DNA of 64,000 bases, taken from Lepidostoma basale. Lineage: Eukaryota > Arthropoda > Insecta > Trichoptera > Lepidostomatidae. The notes under the pieces were generated by a model, which saw only the letters and a program-made list of their open reading frames with translations, searched no databases and was not told where the DNA came from. The DNA lies in the NCBI GenBank assembly GCA_022606425.2, contig JAHDVF020000511.1:62001-126000 (forward strand), in the 5' to 3' direction. Positions 21,410 through 31,400 of this stretch are shown here, piece after piece; position 1 is the stretch's first letter, and the number at the start of each line of letters is the position of its first letter. The position numbers were made by a program, and so were the translations under genes.

Positions 21410-22535
21410 TATTGATGTAAAATATTCTGTAGGCAGATTAAGAAAACAATATAAGGTACCTACTTACAGCTAAGAGGTGCAACCTCGAACGCTCAAGTGT
21501 TAGCGTGAAAGAAATTATATAGTTCGTGACGAAAAATAAATAAGTAATGTCAGTTTTTTTTTTCATTTATAATGTGACATAATGTAAAATTAAATATGTG
21601 TGTAATATCGTTTATTTTAGATTTAAAATATTATCACAAGGGTGGGTGGTTCTTAGAAATTCAGTAAGAACTGCCATAATAAAATGTCGCCTAAAATTCC
21701 GAATGTCACATTGCGGGTACGTAAAACAATATTCTTGAATAAAAATGCCTAAAAGTTAAAGGAATATGTGTATATTTGTATGTTTACTTAGATTATAAAG
21801 GTAAGCGGTAAATAAATTGGCGTTTTATGACGGGACGTCTGTTTTTTATCGCAGAAAACCTTGACTGTTATCAACAGCCGAAACGTTTTTCAAATAAATG
21901 TAACATGATACGTCACAAGGAAACTCGGTTACCAAAAGCATAAAATCGAGCAACATAACACAAATAAATATTAAATCAAACGTCCGCGTGTAATTTCAAT
22001 ACAAACGCGTCACATTCAAACCGATAATCGATGAAACACTCGTGAACTCATGACATTACTATCAAAGCAGACATGGGACACAAATATTGTGCAATAATAG
22101 AAAATTCCTACCTGTGAAAGCCACCCACTGGGTTGGCTTTGGTTTTTCGGCGGAATCTTGAATGTTTAAATACACTTGTAACGAAAAAACGTTATCACAG
22201 CGGTTAAAAGCGGGTCGTTGAATTTTGCGACGGTAGACCGCGAAGCGACCATACCCCGTTTTAAGATGGCGAACAGCGAACCAGCAAACGGCAAGGAACG
22301 ACTAGTGATGGGCGGCTCGAAGTGAAGTAAAACAATTTGCACACTACCGCCGTAAAAACTATTCACTTCTAATATATAAATAAACTACATACAGTGACGA
22401 CTGATCACATATAGCATGTTCTATTTATTATTATTATTTTAAAAACAATATTTCTTGTTAAAAAAATAATTGACACGTATTAGTTAAAATTATTTTTTAT
22501 ATTACAATAAGATACACCTTAAACTTGTTTTAAAT
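21410..22535. other. No gene seen
   Basis: AT-rich, no convincing ORF. A 'cagccgaaacgtttttcaaataaa' string near 21870 resembles a foldback or Penelope-like end, but nothing else supports it. Confidence 0.3.
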
Positions 22536-22539
22536 ACAA

Positions 22540-22785
22540 ACCATTACGCAGTTTTACCAGGAGTAAGCAGAAAGAATGCACGCAGAACGCAGTGGTCGTT
22601 TCATTTTGTTTCGTTATCCTTTCTTTCATTCTACTTTCCTTCATCATCTCAGCGTTTGAAATTCTGTTATACATCGTTTTACCACACATACGTCTAGAAG
22701 ATTTTATCTCTACCACATTTATTCTGCTATTATTCTTCCTCTATCAATTACATGTTTTGCTTCCATTTATGAAAAAATGAGAATT
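22540..22785 (-). mobile_element. RTE-A remnant, highly diverged
   Basis: Reverse strand retains SSRRMCGKTMYNRISNAEM and parts of the 3' end; frame broken. Confidence 0.6.
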
Positions 22786-23117
22786 CCACCGAGAAAGACT
22801 ATTTTCGTACCAATTAATTTTAAAAATGCACTAATATTATTTAGAATTTTGGTTGATACAACACTAACATACAAACGTTGTAAATGATAGAATTATCGAA
22901 AAAACTGGTATTTTCAAAGCGACAAACACATCATACTATGTAGCTATATACTCATACTTCTAATGGTTCTCATTTCTATCAAATTTATTCTGCTCTTCTG
23001 TTTCATGCATCGCTTTCATATATAATTTTATTTCACATATGCTATTCCACATTTAATGTAAAATTTAGCCTCCGATGCTTGTATGTGAGTTTTTGATTAA
23101 AAAAATAATAATTTAAT

Positions 23118-23410
23118 GACTAACTAACTAACCGTCACGCCGTTTCCCGGGAGAAGTGGGTAGAGAGGATGGACCACCACACTGGTTCATCCTGTTATAC
23201 CTTTCGAGTTTCCTCTATATTCATACTTTGTAACATGTACGCTCGTCGATTTTTCCGACTTTAAATGCCGCCACCTTTAAGTAATTGATTAATTTGGTAT
23301 TGCCATGTTTTATTCGGCCTCCTCGGCTTCTTTTTCTTTTCACACTGCTTCTATATAACATTTTGACCATTCCTCGTCCATTCGTTCAATATATCTAAAC
23401 CATTTAAGTG
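23118..23410 (-). mobile_element. RTE-A 3' fragment, diverged
   Basis: TTAG tail (plus-strand actaactaactaacc) and 3' coding end; drifts with distance from the tail. Confidence 0.75.
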
Positions 23411-24240
23411 TACTTTGAACCATCGAAAATGTCGTTTAATATAATAAATAATTCAAATGAACTACCATCTAGAGATATCAGTAAAATCATTAGGTTATTT
23501 AGACTGGATAATCACATGATTTTACTAAAATCTCTTGATGGATATTAATTTAAAATAATAATTAATTAAAACGGTGTTTTTTTTATGAATGCTGTGGACA
23601 CTTCAAAATTTCATTGGCATTTAGGCACCCGTTAAAGTGAAGTATTCACATCACTAGGGACGAGAGGGTAGAATTTTCACAAGGCCAATGGAATACTTGC
23701 GCGTGATTGGCTGCTTATAGCGCCGATGTCACAAAACGAACCGTGTCAAATGTCAACACAATAACGCACCATTATCATCTAAATTTTGTGTAATAAATCA
23801 ACACCATTGTAAATAATTTCGTGCCTCTTTGTTCCCGAGCAATATTTACATCAAATTTATGTTATTTACACGACTTTTATTATTTGTTCGATATAGCAAT
23901 AAATTCTTGTACTCCATATCAAGTTCATTATCGCATTACTTAAAAATGACCCTTAATGTGCTGTAACTAAAGGCGTTTATTACAGATCGATTATACGTAA
24001 ACGTGATACTCATTAATTTTTATAGTTTGACGCAATAAGCTTATTTGAATTATTTGTGTCATTTATAAACGCTTTTCAGATACTAAAACACAAATTTTAT
24101 GATCGATGAAAAATACTGTTTAATACTTCTGTTATTATTTAGGAAATCCAATACCAATAATATTTATTAACTTTATTTGATTTCATCGCAGCTGATGTTT
24201 CCTTTTAGATGATAAACATAATATGGCTAATGCAATGTCC
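23411..24240. other. Intergenic, contains one small hairpin
   Basis: No ORF. An imperfect hairpin at 23483-23550 is the only structure noted. Confidence 0.3.
23483..23550. repeat. Imperfect 26-nt-arm hairpin
   Basis: Arms share 'agtaaaatcat' and 'agagat' blocks with a few mismatches and a ~20-nt loop; size resembles a pre-miRNA or a tiny MITE. Confidence 0.4.
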
Positions 24241-24269
24241 TCGAGCTCTCTTAGACGAATGCGTGAAAA

Positions 24270-24890
24270 AATGGAAAAAATGACTCAGAATGATTAAGGA
24301 CGCCTATGGGGATGCTGCCATGAGCCGGTCAACAGTTTTCGAATGGCATAAGTTGTTCTGGGAGGGGTGGGAGCTCGTTGAAGACGACCAGTGGATCGGT
24401 TGCCCGTCAACTTCAAGGATTGATGAAAATGTGGCCAAAGTAAAGGCGCTCAAGAACTCTGACCGGCGCGCAAACATTCATGTGATTGTTGATGAGTTAG
24501 AGGTGTGCGCCAAGTGTGTGCCACACCGTGTGCCAAGCCATGCCACACCGCGCTGCTGGTGAGGGAGTTTCTGACCAAGCACAGGGTTGCCACGTTGCCT
24601 CACCCCTCCTACAGTCCAGATTGTGCACTGCCGGACTTCTTGCTCTTTCCTCGGCTCAAGTGGGACCTCAAGGAAAACTGATACAGCTCCGTAGAAGACG
24701 TCCAAAGGGCCATGACGGCATCTCTGAAGAGGATTCCAGAAAGCGAGCTCCAGAAGGCATACACGTAGTGGGAATCCCGTTATACATGATGCGTCGAAGC
24801 ACAAGGGTGCTATTTTAAGGACTGCTGATTTTTACCGATTAGTTCAATAAAATAAAATAATTCAGTCCTACTACTTTTTGATCCTACCCC
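24270..24890 (+). pseudogene. Mariner-family transposase remnant, internally deleted
   Basis: N-terminal helix-turn-helix region (AYGDAAMSRSTVFEWHKLF, then GCPSTSRIDENVAKVKAL) joins directly to the C-terminal catalytic end (VATLPHPSYSPDCALPDFLL, FPRLK). The first two catalytic aspartates are deleted; the third (SPD..LPDF) remains. Stops follow. A 22-bp scrap of RTE-A (24243-24265) lies at its left edge. Confidence 0.8.
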
Positions 24891-24931
24891 ATATGTATAT
24901 AGACCTGTTGACCATAAGTCGAGTTATTATA

Positions 24932-26212
24932 AGGTGTATAACTTTGCTTCCGCCGTTTTTTCCGAAATTCGAGGCTTTATCGTAAAAAACTGGTTATACA
25001 TTTATGATTCAAAGTATTGTCCATCGCTGGCCACTACTTTCTCCCATCTTTCGGGCAGCATACGAATCCCGCGTTGAAAAAACTGGTCATCTTTTGAAGC
25101 GATCCACGAATCGATCCAATTTTTTACTTCTTCATAAGACCGGAAGTGCTGGTCAGCTAGGCCGTGTGCCATTGATCGAAACAAGTGATAGTCCGAGGGA
25201 GCAACGTCTGGAGAATACGGCGGGTGGGGTAGGACTTCCCATTTCAAAGTTTCCAAGTATGTCTTGACCACTTTCGCAACATGGGGTCGAGCATTGTCAT
25301 GCTGTAAAATCACTTTATCATGTCTCTCGTTGTATTGCGGCCGTTTGTCTTTCAATGCTCGGCTCAAACGCATTAATTGCGTTCGATAACGATCGCCTGT
25401 GATTGTTTCAGTCGGTTTTAACAACTCATAATACACTACGCCGAGCTGGTCCCACCAAATACTGAGCATAACCTTGGAACCGTGAATATTCGGTTTGGCC
25501 GTCGACGTGGAAGCATGGCCGGGATATCCCCATGATTTTCTGCGCTTGGGATTATCGTAATGAACCCATTTCTCGTCCCCAGTCACAATGCGATGCAGAA
25601 ATCCCTTCCGTCTTTGCCTTGCAAGCAGCTGTTCACAAATACACAAACGCCGTTCAACATCTCTCGGCTTCAACTCGTACGACACCCAATTTCCTTGTTT
25701 CTGAATCATTCCCATGACTTTCAGGCGTTTTGAAATGGCTGGTTGCGTCACTCCCAATGATCCTGCCAATTCTTGTTGCGTTTGACACGAGTCTTGATCA
25801 AGTAATGACTCCAATTCTGCATCTTCGAAAACCTTCTCTCTTCCACCGCCATGCTGGTCTTCGACGTTAAAATCACCGTTCTTGAAGCGTTGAAACCACT
25901 CTCGGCACGTTCTTTCACTAATAGCGGCCTCACCATAGGTATTTGAGAGCATTCGATGAGCCTCAGCGCAGATTTCTTCATATTAAAGCATAAAATTAAA
26001 ACCTCCCGCAAATGACGAGAATTTGGCTCGTAAGCTGACATGTTTAATCGGGAATAACTTTATGATGCAGACACAAATCGACTAATATTTCGATGGCGTT
26101 ATGTTTACAAATACTTAAGCTTATTGTATGACATCTATGATCTATTTATTCCAACTACCACTTACCGCTACTGCCATCTATTGCAAAACGGCGGAAGCAA
26201 AGTTATATACCT
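24932..26212 (-). mobile_element. Mariner (Tc1/mariner) transposon, complete ends
   Basis: 1.28 kb with ~28-bp terminal inverted repeats containing TATAACTTTGCTTCCGCCG (left) and its complement (right), differing at about one site. Left flank is TA; right flank is degenerate. One nearly intact transposase gene on the minus strand. Confidence 0.9.
25002..26041 (-). pseudogene. Mariner DD34D transposase, one frameshift
   Basis: Starts MSAYEPNSRHLREV at 26041; after NMKKSA (about residue 26) a one-base loss shifts frame, and the rest is open to the stop at 25002 (316 codons). Catalytic residues are present: D in VTGDEKWVHYDN, D in ILQHDNARPHVA, and D in HPPYSPDVAPSDYHLF, 34 residues later by family rule. 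N-terminal helix-turn-helix pair and the WVHYDN-type linker are recognisable. Only this lesion was seen, so inactivation looks recent. Confidence 0.9.
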
Positions 26213-26273
26213 AATAACATTTGACCAATGATCATAATTATGTAGACCTATTGACCATTGTCCATATGTAGAT

Positions 26274-26515
26274 CAGTGGCGGTACTGCCATAGAAGCCCG
26301 GCTTGCGTAACAATTTTTTTAATTAAAACATTTTCTGGCTTACAGAGGTTCATCTCTTGTGCCTATTCCTCTTAAGTCTGATGGGAACATTGTTGGAAGG
26401 TGATTTGGTGGGTTGTTGGTTTATGCGGGGGAACGATTTCTTAGATTTGGGGGTTTTGATTCAAAATTTCTTACGCAAGCCGGGCTTCTGGGCTTCTATT
26501 GTAGTACCGCCACTG
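26274..26515. mobile_element. hAT-type MITE carrying Jockey-A 3' UTR, copy 2
   Basis: Perfect 8-bp duplication atgtagat (26266-26273 and 26516-26523). Inverted ends CAGTGGCGGTACTGCCATAG and CAGTGGCGGTACTACAATAG. Centre matches Jockey-A 3' UTR. Confidence 0.8.
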
Positions 26516-26589
26516 ATGTAGATCTATTGACCATAATTATGTAGAACTATTGAGCATTATGTAGAGTTACTGACCATCAACCGTAAAGT

Positions 26590-27280
26590 ATACAAAAAAT
26601 GAAAAATAAGCATTTTATAAAAATCATGTTTATTATCTTAATACTAGAACATTCTTATAACAGAATACATCACAGAGAGACTAAATTACAATATCATAAC
26701 TAGGAAACAAGGTGTAACAATGTTATTATGAAACAATTATTGAAACAAGGCAAATTTTCACAGTGAAGGTAATGGAAGTCGGATATTGACAATACACTAA
26801 ACTGAAACTATCATAAAAAGAATTAAGCTTTAGGAAAATACATTGTTTTTGTGATAACCGGAGACTTCATTCATTCAATATAATGGCTAAGTACAGAAAT
26901 TCACATTATCCCTATTGAAAGATAAATTATTATCAAGTTATTGCTGTATTCTTACTTATCCGTCTATTCAATCTCACATTTCCTCCTCCAAACTCATCCT
27001 TCTCACACACACTCTATACCTAACTTAACCTAACATACTTCAACCATTCACACCTTCATTCATTCACTATTTCATCAACACGTTCAGTCATTGATATTCT
27101 TGTTTAGTAAAGTTGCCATCGATGTAAACATTTATGTTACAAATATACAAAATATTTCATTTACAGATCTATAGGCGGCGAATTATTTCATTACAAATCA
27201 TACATTGTAAATAGCACAAAATATAGTGTAAATATTGTTAACTTTCATCAGGCAATTTTTGTCAATAGATCAATCTGCCA
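26590..27280. other. No gene seen
   Basis: AT-rich intergenic sequence downstream of CSE1L; no convincing ORF or repeat. Confidence 0.3.
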
Positions 27281-27340
27281 TTTTGTTAATTCACCGGGCC
27301 GCCATTTTATGTTAATTTATAAGGCCAGCATTTTGTGTTA

Positions 27341-28082
27341 AAGGTCCATTTATACTATATAGTCATCAGCCGATACCGACACGTCACGATAAAAATAGCC
27401 TTGAATCTCACTGACTCGTTATCTCAAATGGTATAATAAAATCGCCCTCGGGGGTTGCCGAAGAAAGCACCGACCTACATAAAATTGACACTTAATTAAA
27501 AAATGATCAATATTTTTCCGGATGTTTCCTTCAGTATATAATTCAGAATACCATTTTTAGTGCCATTTAAATTCGCCGTGGAAAGGTGATTATCTCGGAA
27601 TTTATATATAATAGGAACGAAATATAAGAGCATGCTCAGGACATCCGAGATGAAAACACTCCGCGCTATAGCTGGCAAAACCCTACGTGATCGAGTTAGG
27701 AATACAGCAATCCGAGAAATTTGCGAGGTCGAAGATGTGGACAGATGGGGACGTCAAAGACGGCGATACTGGCATCAACATGTAGAAAGAATGAGCTCAA
27801 ATAGAATACGATACATAGCTCTCCGTGGAACGCCAAACGGACAACGCCGACCAGGAAGACCCCCGAAACGGTGGAGAGAAAGCCGGAGTTCAGCGTCTCA
27901 AGAGGACCCGCCTGAAATAACAGACTCCTGAGTCTACCAAAAGTGAAGAAGAAGAAGGAAAGTAATCGGCATTAATTAAAAGTAACAAGACACCATCAAA
28001 ACAAACTAAAATGATTATTTGCTCAACGCAATCACGTGACATGTCGGTATCGACTGATGACTGTCCAGTGTAAATGGACCTT
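27341..28082. mobile_element. TA-flanked MITE, 742 bp, ~48-bp inverted ends
   Basis: Ends AAGGTCCATTTATACT and AAGGTCCATTTACACT (inverted) continue as matched sequence through CGATACCGACA. Flanked by TA. An RTE-like LINE fragment sits inside. Confidence 0.75.
27632..27960 (+). mobile_element. RTE-like (GAA-tailed) LINE C-terminal fragment
   Basis: Open frame with SEMKTLRAIAGKTLRDRVRN, RRYWHQHVERM and RRPGRPPKRW; ends 'agactcctgagtctac' plus (GAA)n. Inserted in the MITE. Confidence 0.72.
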
Positions 28083-28086
28083 TATT
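28081..28086 (-). promoter_or_regulatory. Candidate CSE1L polyadenylation signal AATAAA
   Basis: First canonical AATAAA on the minus strand after the CSE1L stop, about 250 nt downstream. It is formed at the junction between the end of a TA-flanked MITE and its target site. Purely positional inference. Confidence 0.35.
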
Positions 28087-28338
28087 CATCGGGCCGCCAT
28101 TTTGCATTAATTCATTGTACTGCCATTTTGTGATAATTCATCGGCGGCCATTTTGCGATAATTCATCAGCGGCCATTTTGCGATAACTCATCAGGCCGCC
28201 ATTTTAAAATGATTTAAATTGGACAAATTCACTAAACAAAATATACAGGTATTAATAATCACATAATCCACACATTTCATGTCCCGGAAAACAATTGTTC
28301 TTGCAGTCACAACACTCCCGTGTTCTCTTTCGAAGGTC

Positions 28339-28493
28339 TCACACAATCTGGACTTGGAAGCGCCGCAGATACTCGTTCAGCGTTAGGCGGAAGTCAATCG
28401 CTACCGATTGAATGAGCGCAGAAACGTGACCGGGCCGAGAGCGGGATAGCGCGCCGAGAGATTCGGCAAGATACTGCCGAGGTTCAGATATCT
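28339..28493 (-). CDS. CSE1L: CSE1L terminal coding exon 19
   Basis: Residues 920-970 and TGA stop. The correct frame reads YLAESLGALSRSRPGHV and ends FQVQIV, matching the family C-terminus; a longer open frame over the same DNA is an artefact. Acceptor CTTTCAG. Confidence 0.92.
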
Positions 28494-31400
28494 CTGAAAG
28501 CAAGTGTACAATAAATAATTACAATAAAAAAATGAAGAAATACAACATGACGATCTCCATCGAAAAAACAAAATGTATGACCTTTTCCAAAACACCCAAA
28601 ACATGTAACCTGGTTATAGAAAATCAATCCATAGAACAAGTCAGGACCTTCAAGTATCTAGGCATAGACCTTGTGGGGGGAGCTGATCTGCGGGAATAAA
28701 TACAAGCCCAAGTAAACAACGCAGCTGCCATCTCTGGGGCTCTAAAATCCACAATATGGAAAAACAAAGACATGGCCATTAAGAGTAAGATGAGAATCTA
28801 TAAAGCATGCATAAGACCAATAATAACATATGGCGTCGAAGCAAGGGCAGACACAGTAAGGTCCAAACAAGTTTTGAAGACTTCCGAAATGAAGACACTG
28901 AGGGATCGCGTGAGGAACACCAGAATAAGAGAGATATGTGAGGTTGAGGATATTATAAGATGGAGCAGACAGCGAAAAAGGGACTGGTACGGTCATGTTA
29001 AAAAAAAAGAGGCCACCAGACTCCCCTATATTGCATTTTTTTTTTTAAAGGAACATAGAAGTTTCCGCCACATACCCGAGGCTGTTATAGGGTGTAGCGG
29101 CGCCCTTTTATCAGCCTCGCTCGTACACTCCCTGGGCCTGTCCCCGGTCCATCCGGGACTTACATTTAAAGACGGCAACAGCAAGGAGGTGCCAGACCAC
29201 ATTTAATCTACTCCATCCTACTTCTATGCTGATAAAACATAATTGCATTGCATAATAAACATCATGGGACTCGTCCTCGTGGAAGACCTCCTAAAAGATG
29301 GAAGGACAGCTGGGAATCTACCTCACAGGAGGAGCAACTCTCTGGAGAACAGACCACATAGGTCTATTTACATTTGCTAAAACGTCACGTACTTGGTAAA
29401 TGAGCAATAAATAAATAAACATGGGAGCTGGCGATGTGGTGATAGGTGGAGAAGAGACTCACGTGGGAGTGGGTCGGCCTTGTTCTCCCTGGTGGAGGCC
29501 AGCTGGTAGTAGGCAGCCTCGTAGCCCACGGGCTCCTCCACGTCCACCCAGTGGTCTTCTGGCAGGGTGCTCTCGTCACTCGGAAGTTCCAGCATTGCCA
29601 CCAGCGACTGGAAAGAAAAAAACACTTTGGATAAAGGCGGTATTTCTAATTTCTCGAGCTTACCCTTTCGGCGAAACGGCATGATGATTTGTTGTTTTTC
29701 TATATTCATACCTCGTAATATGCATACGACTCAGCCGCCATTTAATAATTGATTCATTTGGTCATGTCATGTTGTCACTGGCCAAACTCGGCTTCTTTTA
29801 TTCGTTCCATATGTCCAAACCATAGAGAGATCCTTTTTTTAAATCTTACTCAGAATCCATCTATATGCCTTACATTTCTTTCTTATTTCATCACTTGGTA
29901 TTCTATCATTCATAATTTTTCCGCACATTCTTCTCAGCTACAAGGTGCAGCAAAACAGACAGTGCAGTTTTGAAGGGCTATTAAAAAAAAAACGTGCAAC
30001 TTACAGAAATGAGATTAATTTTATTTTATTTGGTACATCGTGCCATTTTACGCATAAAGTCTTGAAGATGACATGAGAAAGATGATGGCCCCTAGCAGCG
30101 ATACATTGATGAAGGCAATTTCTGAAGTTTTCCTAAACCCCTAGGTCTTAGTGTGGAACCAGTTTCTTCTTATGTACACAAGTCGCGATTAAATTACGGT
30201 GAAGGACGGTATCACGAAGCCCAAGATTGAAGTGCAGCTGAAAGGCCCGCTGGGTGGCGATGACAGAACGGCCATTTTGAAGAAACGTGCGGACGGCAAA
30301 GCCCCGGCGTTGTCCGGACCAAACCATGGCAATGACTGAAAACGGCAAGACCCTCCCGATACAATGAGACCACTCCCAGGTTCCTACCCCCACCACACGG
30401 GATGTACCGGCCTGCCATATTTGCCTCTTTAAGAATATTGCCATTCCTCTGTTGTAGTAGTGGTGAATTATTACAGCATAAACAATAAAATACTATTTTA
30501 TATACACATTTGACAGTTGGTTGAGTGTGGTTTGGTCGCGGGCTTCTCCAATAAAACTGGAGTTTTTAGGCGTATAAGTGATTTTTTAAAAATGTTTATA
30601 TGTTTAAAACAGTACTTCGTGGTTCGTTACCTCGTATACGTGTTGGGTGTGTCCTGTTGGATGAGTAAATTGTAATATTGACCTTTTTTTAAAACATCGT
30701 CAACTCGTGGACAAAATTTATATATAAATGATCCATGTGAGAATAATCCTGGCCAATACGCATCTTGCCATCCCTAAATAATATTTGATTGTGAAAATTT
30801 ATACCTTTGTGCTGTTTTGGTGGTGAAAAATATAATTACATTGTTTATGTGAAGTGTTTTGACAGGTGCCAAAATTAGTTTTCATAATTTTTTTTCGAAC
30901 GTTTATGTACATTTGTTCCGATGTCTATTTGAAAAATTCTTTTGATTCATATTGAAGTGCTTGCTGGAAATTAAACTATTTTAAGTGCCTAACTAACTAA
31001 AATTTTATTAATATAACGGTGGTAACGGGAGAAACAAACATTTAATGAAAGGATATTATCTTAGAAAACAGCTCATGTGTTATACCTTTTTTATGTGTTA
31101 TATTTTGTTATTTATATTTTATGATTTATTTTATTTTATTTCTTTATTTTATATAATTGAATTTTATTTTAGATATAGTTTGTAAATGATTTAGCATTTA
31201 AGTGTGTGCGGGTGATGCCTACTGGTGGCGATGAGGTCCGCAACCCATCACACCGCATCTCCCGCAGGGGCGAACAGAGAAGGGTGGAGTGCCGCATCGG
31301 TACATGGAATATAAGGGGAGGTATGGAAGGAAAGTTGAATGAGATGTGTGCAGAAATGGATAATAAGTGTTTAGATGTTTTATGTGTGACTGAATGTATG

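Larger units (their letters stand above)
24896..26590. repeat. Diverged minisatellite 'gtagacctattgaccat', interrupted
   Basis: Copies near 24897, 26240, 26518, 26542 and 26563 share 'gtaga.ctattgaccat'. The mariner and the hAT MITE are inserted within this array. Confidence 0.55.
27283..28205. repeat. Minisatellite of ~26-bp units (ggccgccatttt), split by a MITE
   Basis: Units built on ggccgccattttg.gataattcatc at 27283-27340 and 28083-28205; the MITE at 27341-28082 separates them. Lies just downstream of the CSE1L stop. Confidence 0.75.

Noticed and set aside
28401..28604. 67-codon ORF across CSE1L exon 19
   Set aside because: Wrong frame; it reads through the acceptor, and the correct frame gives the CSE1L C-terminus.
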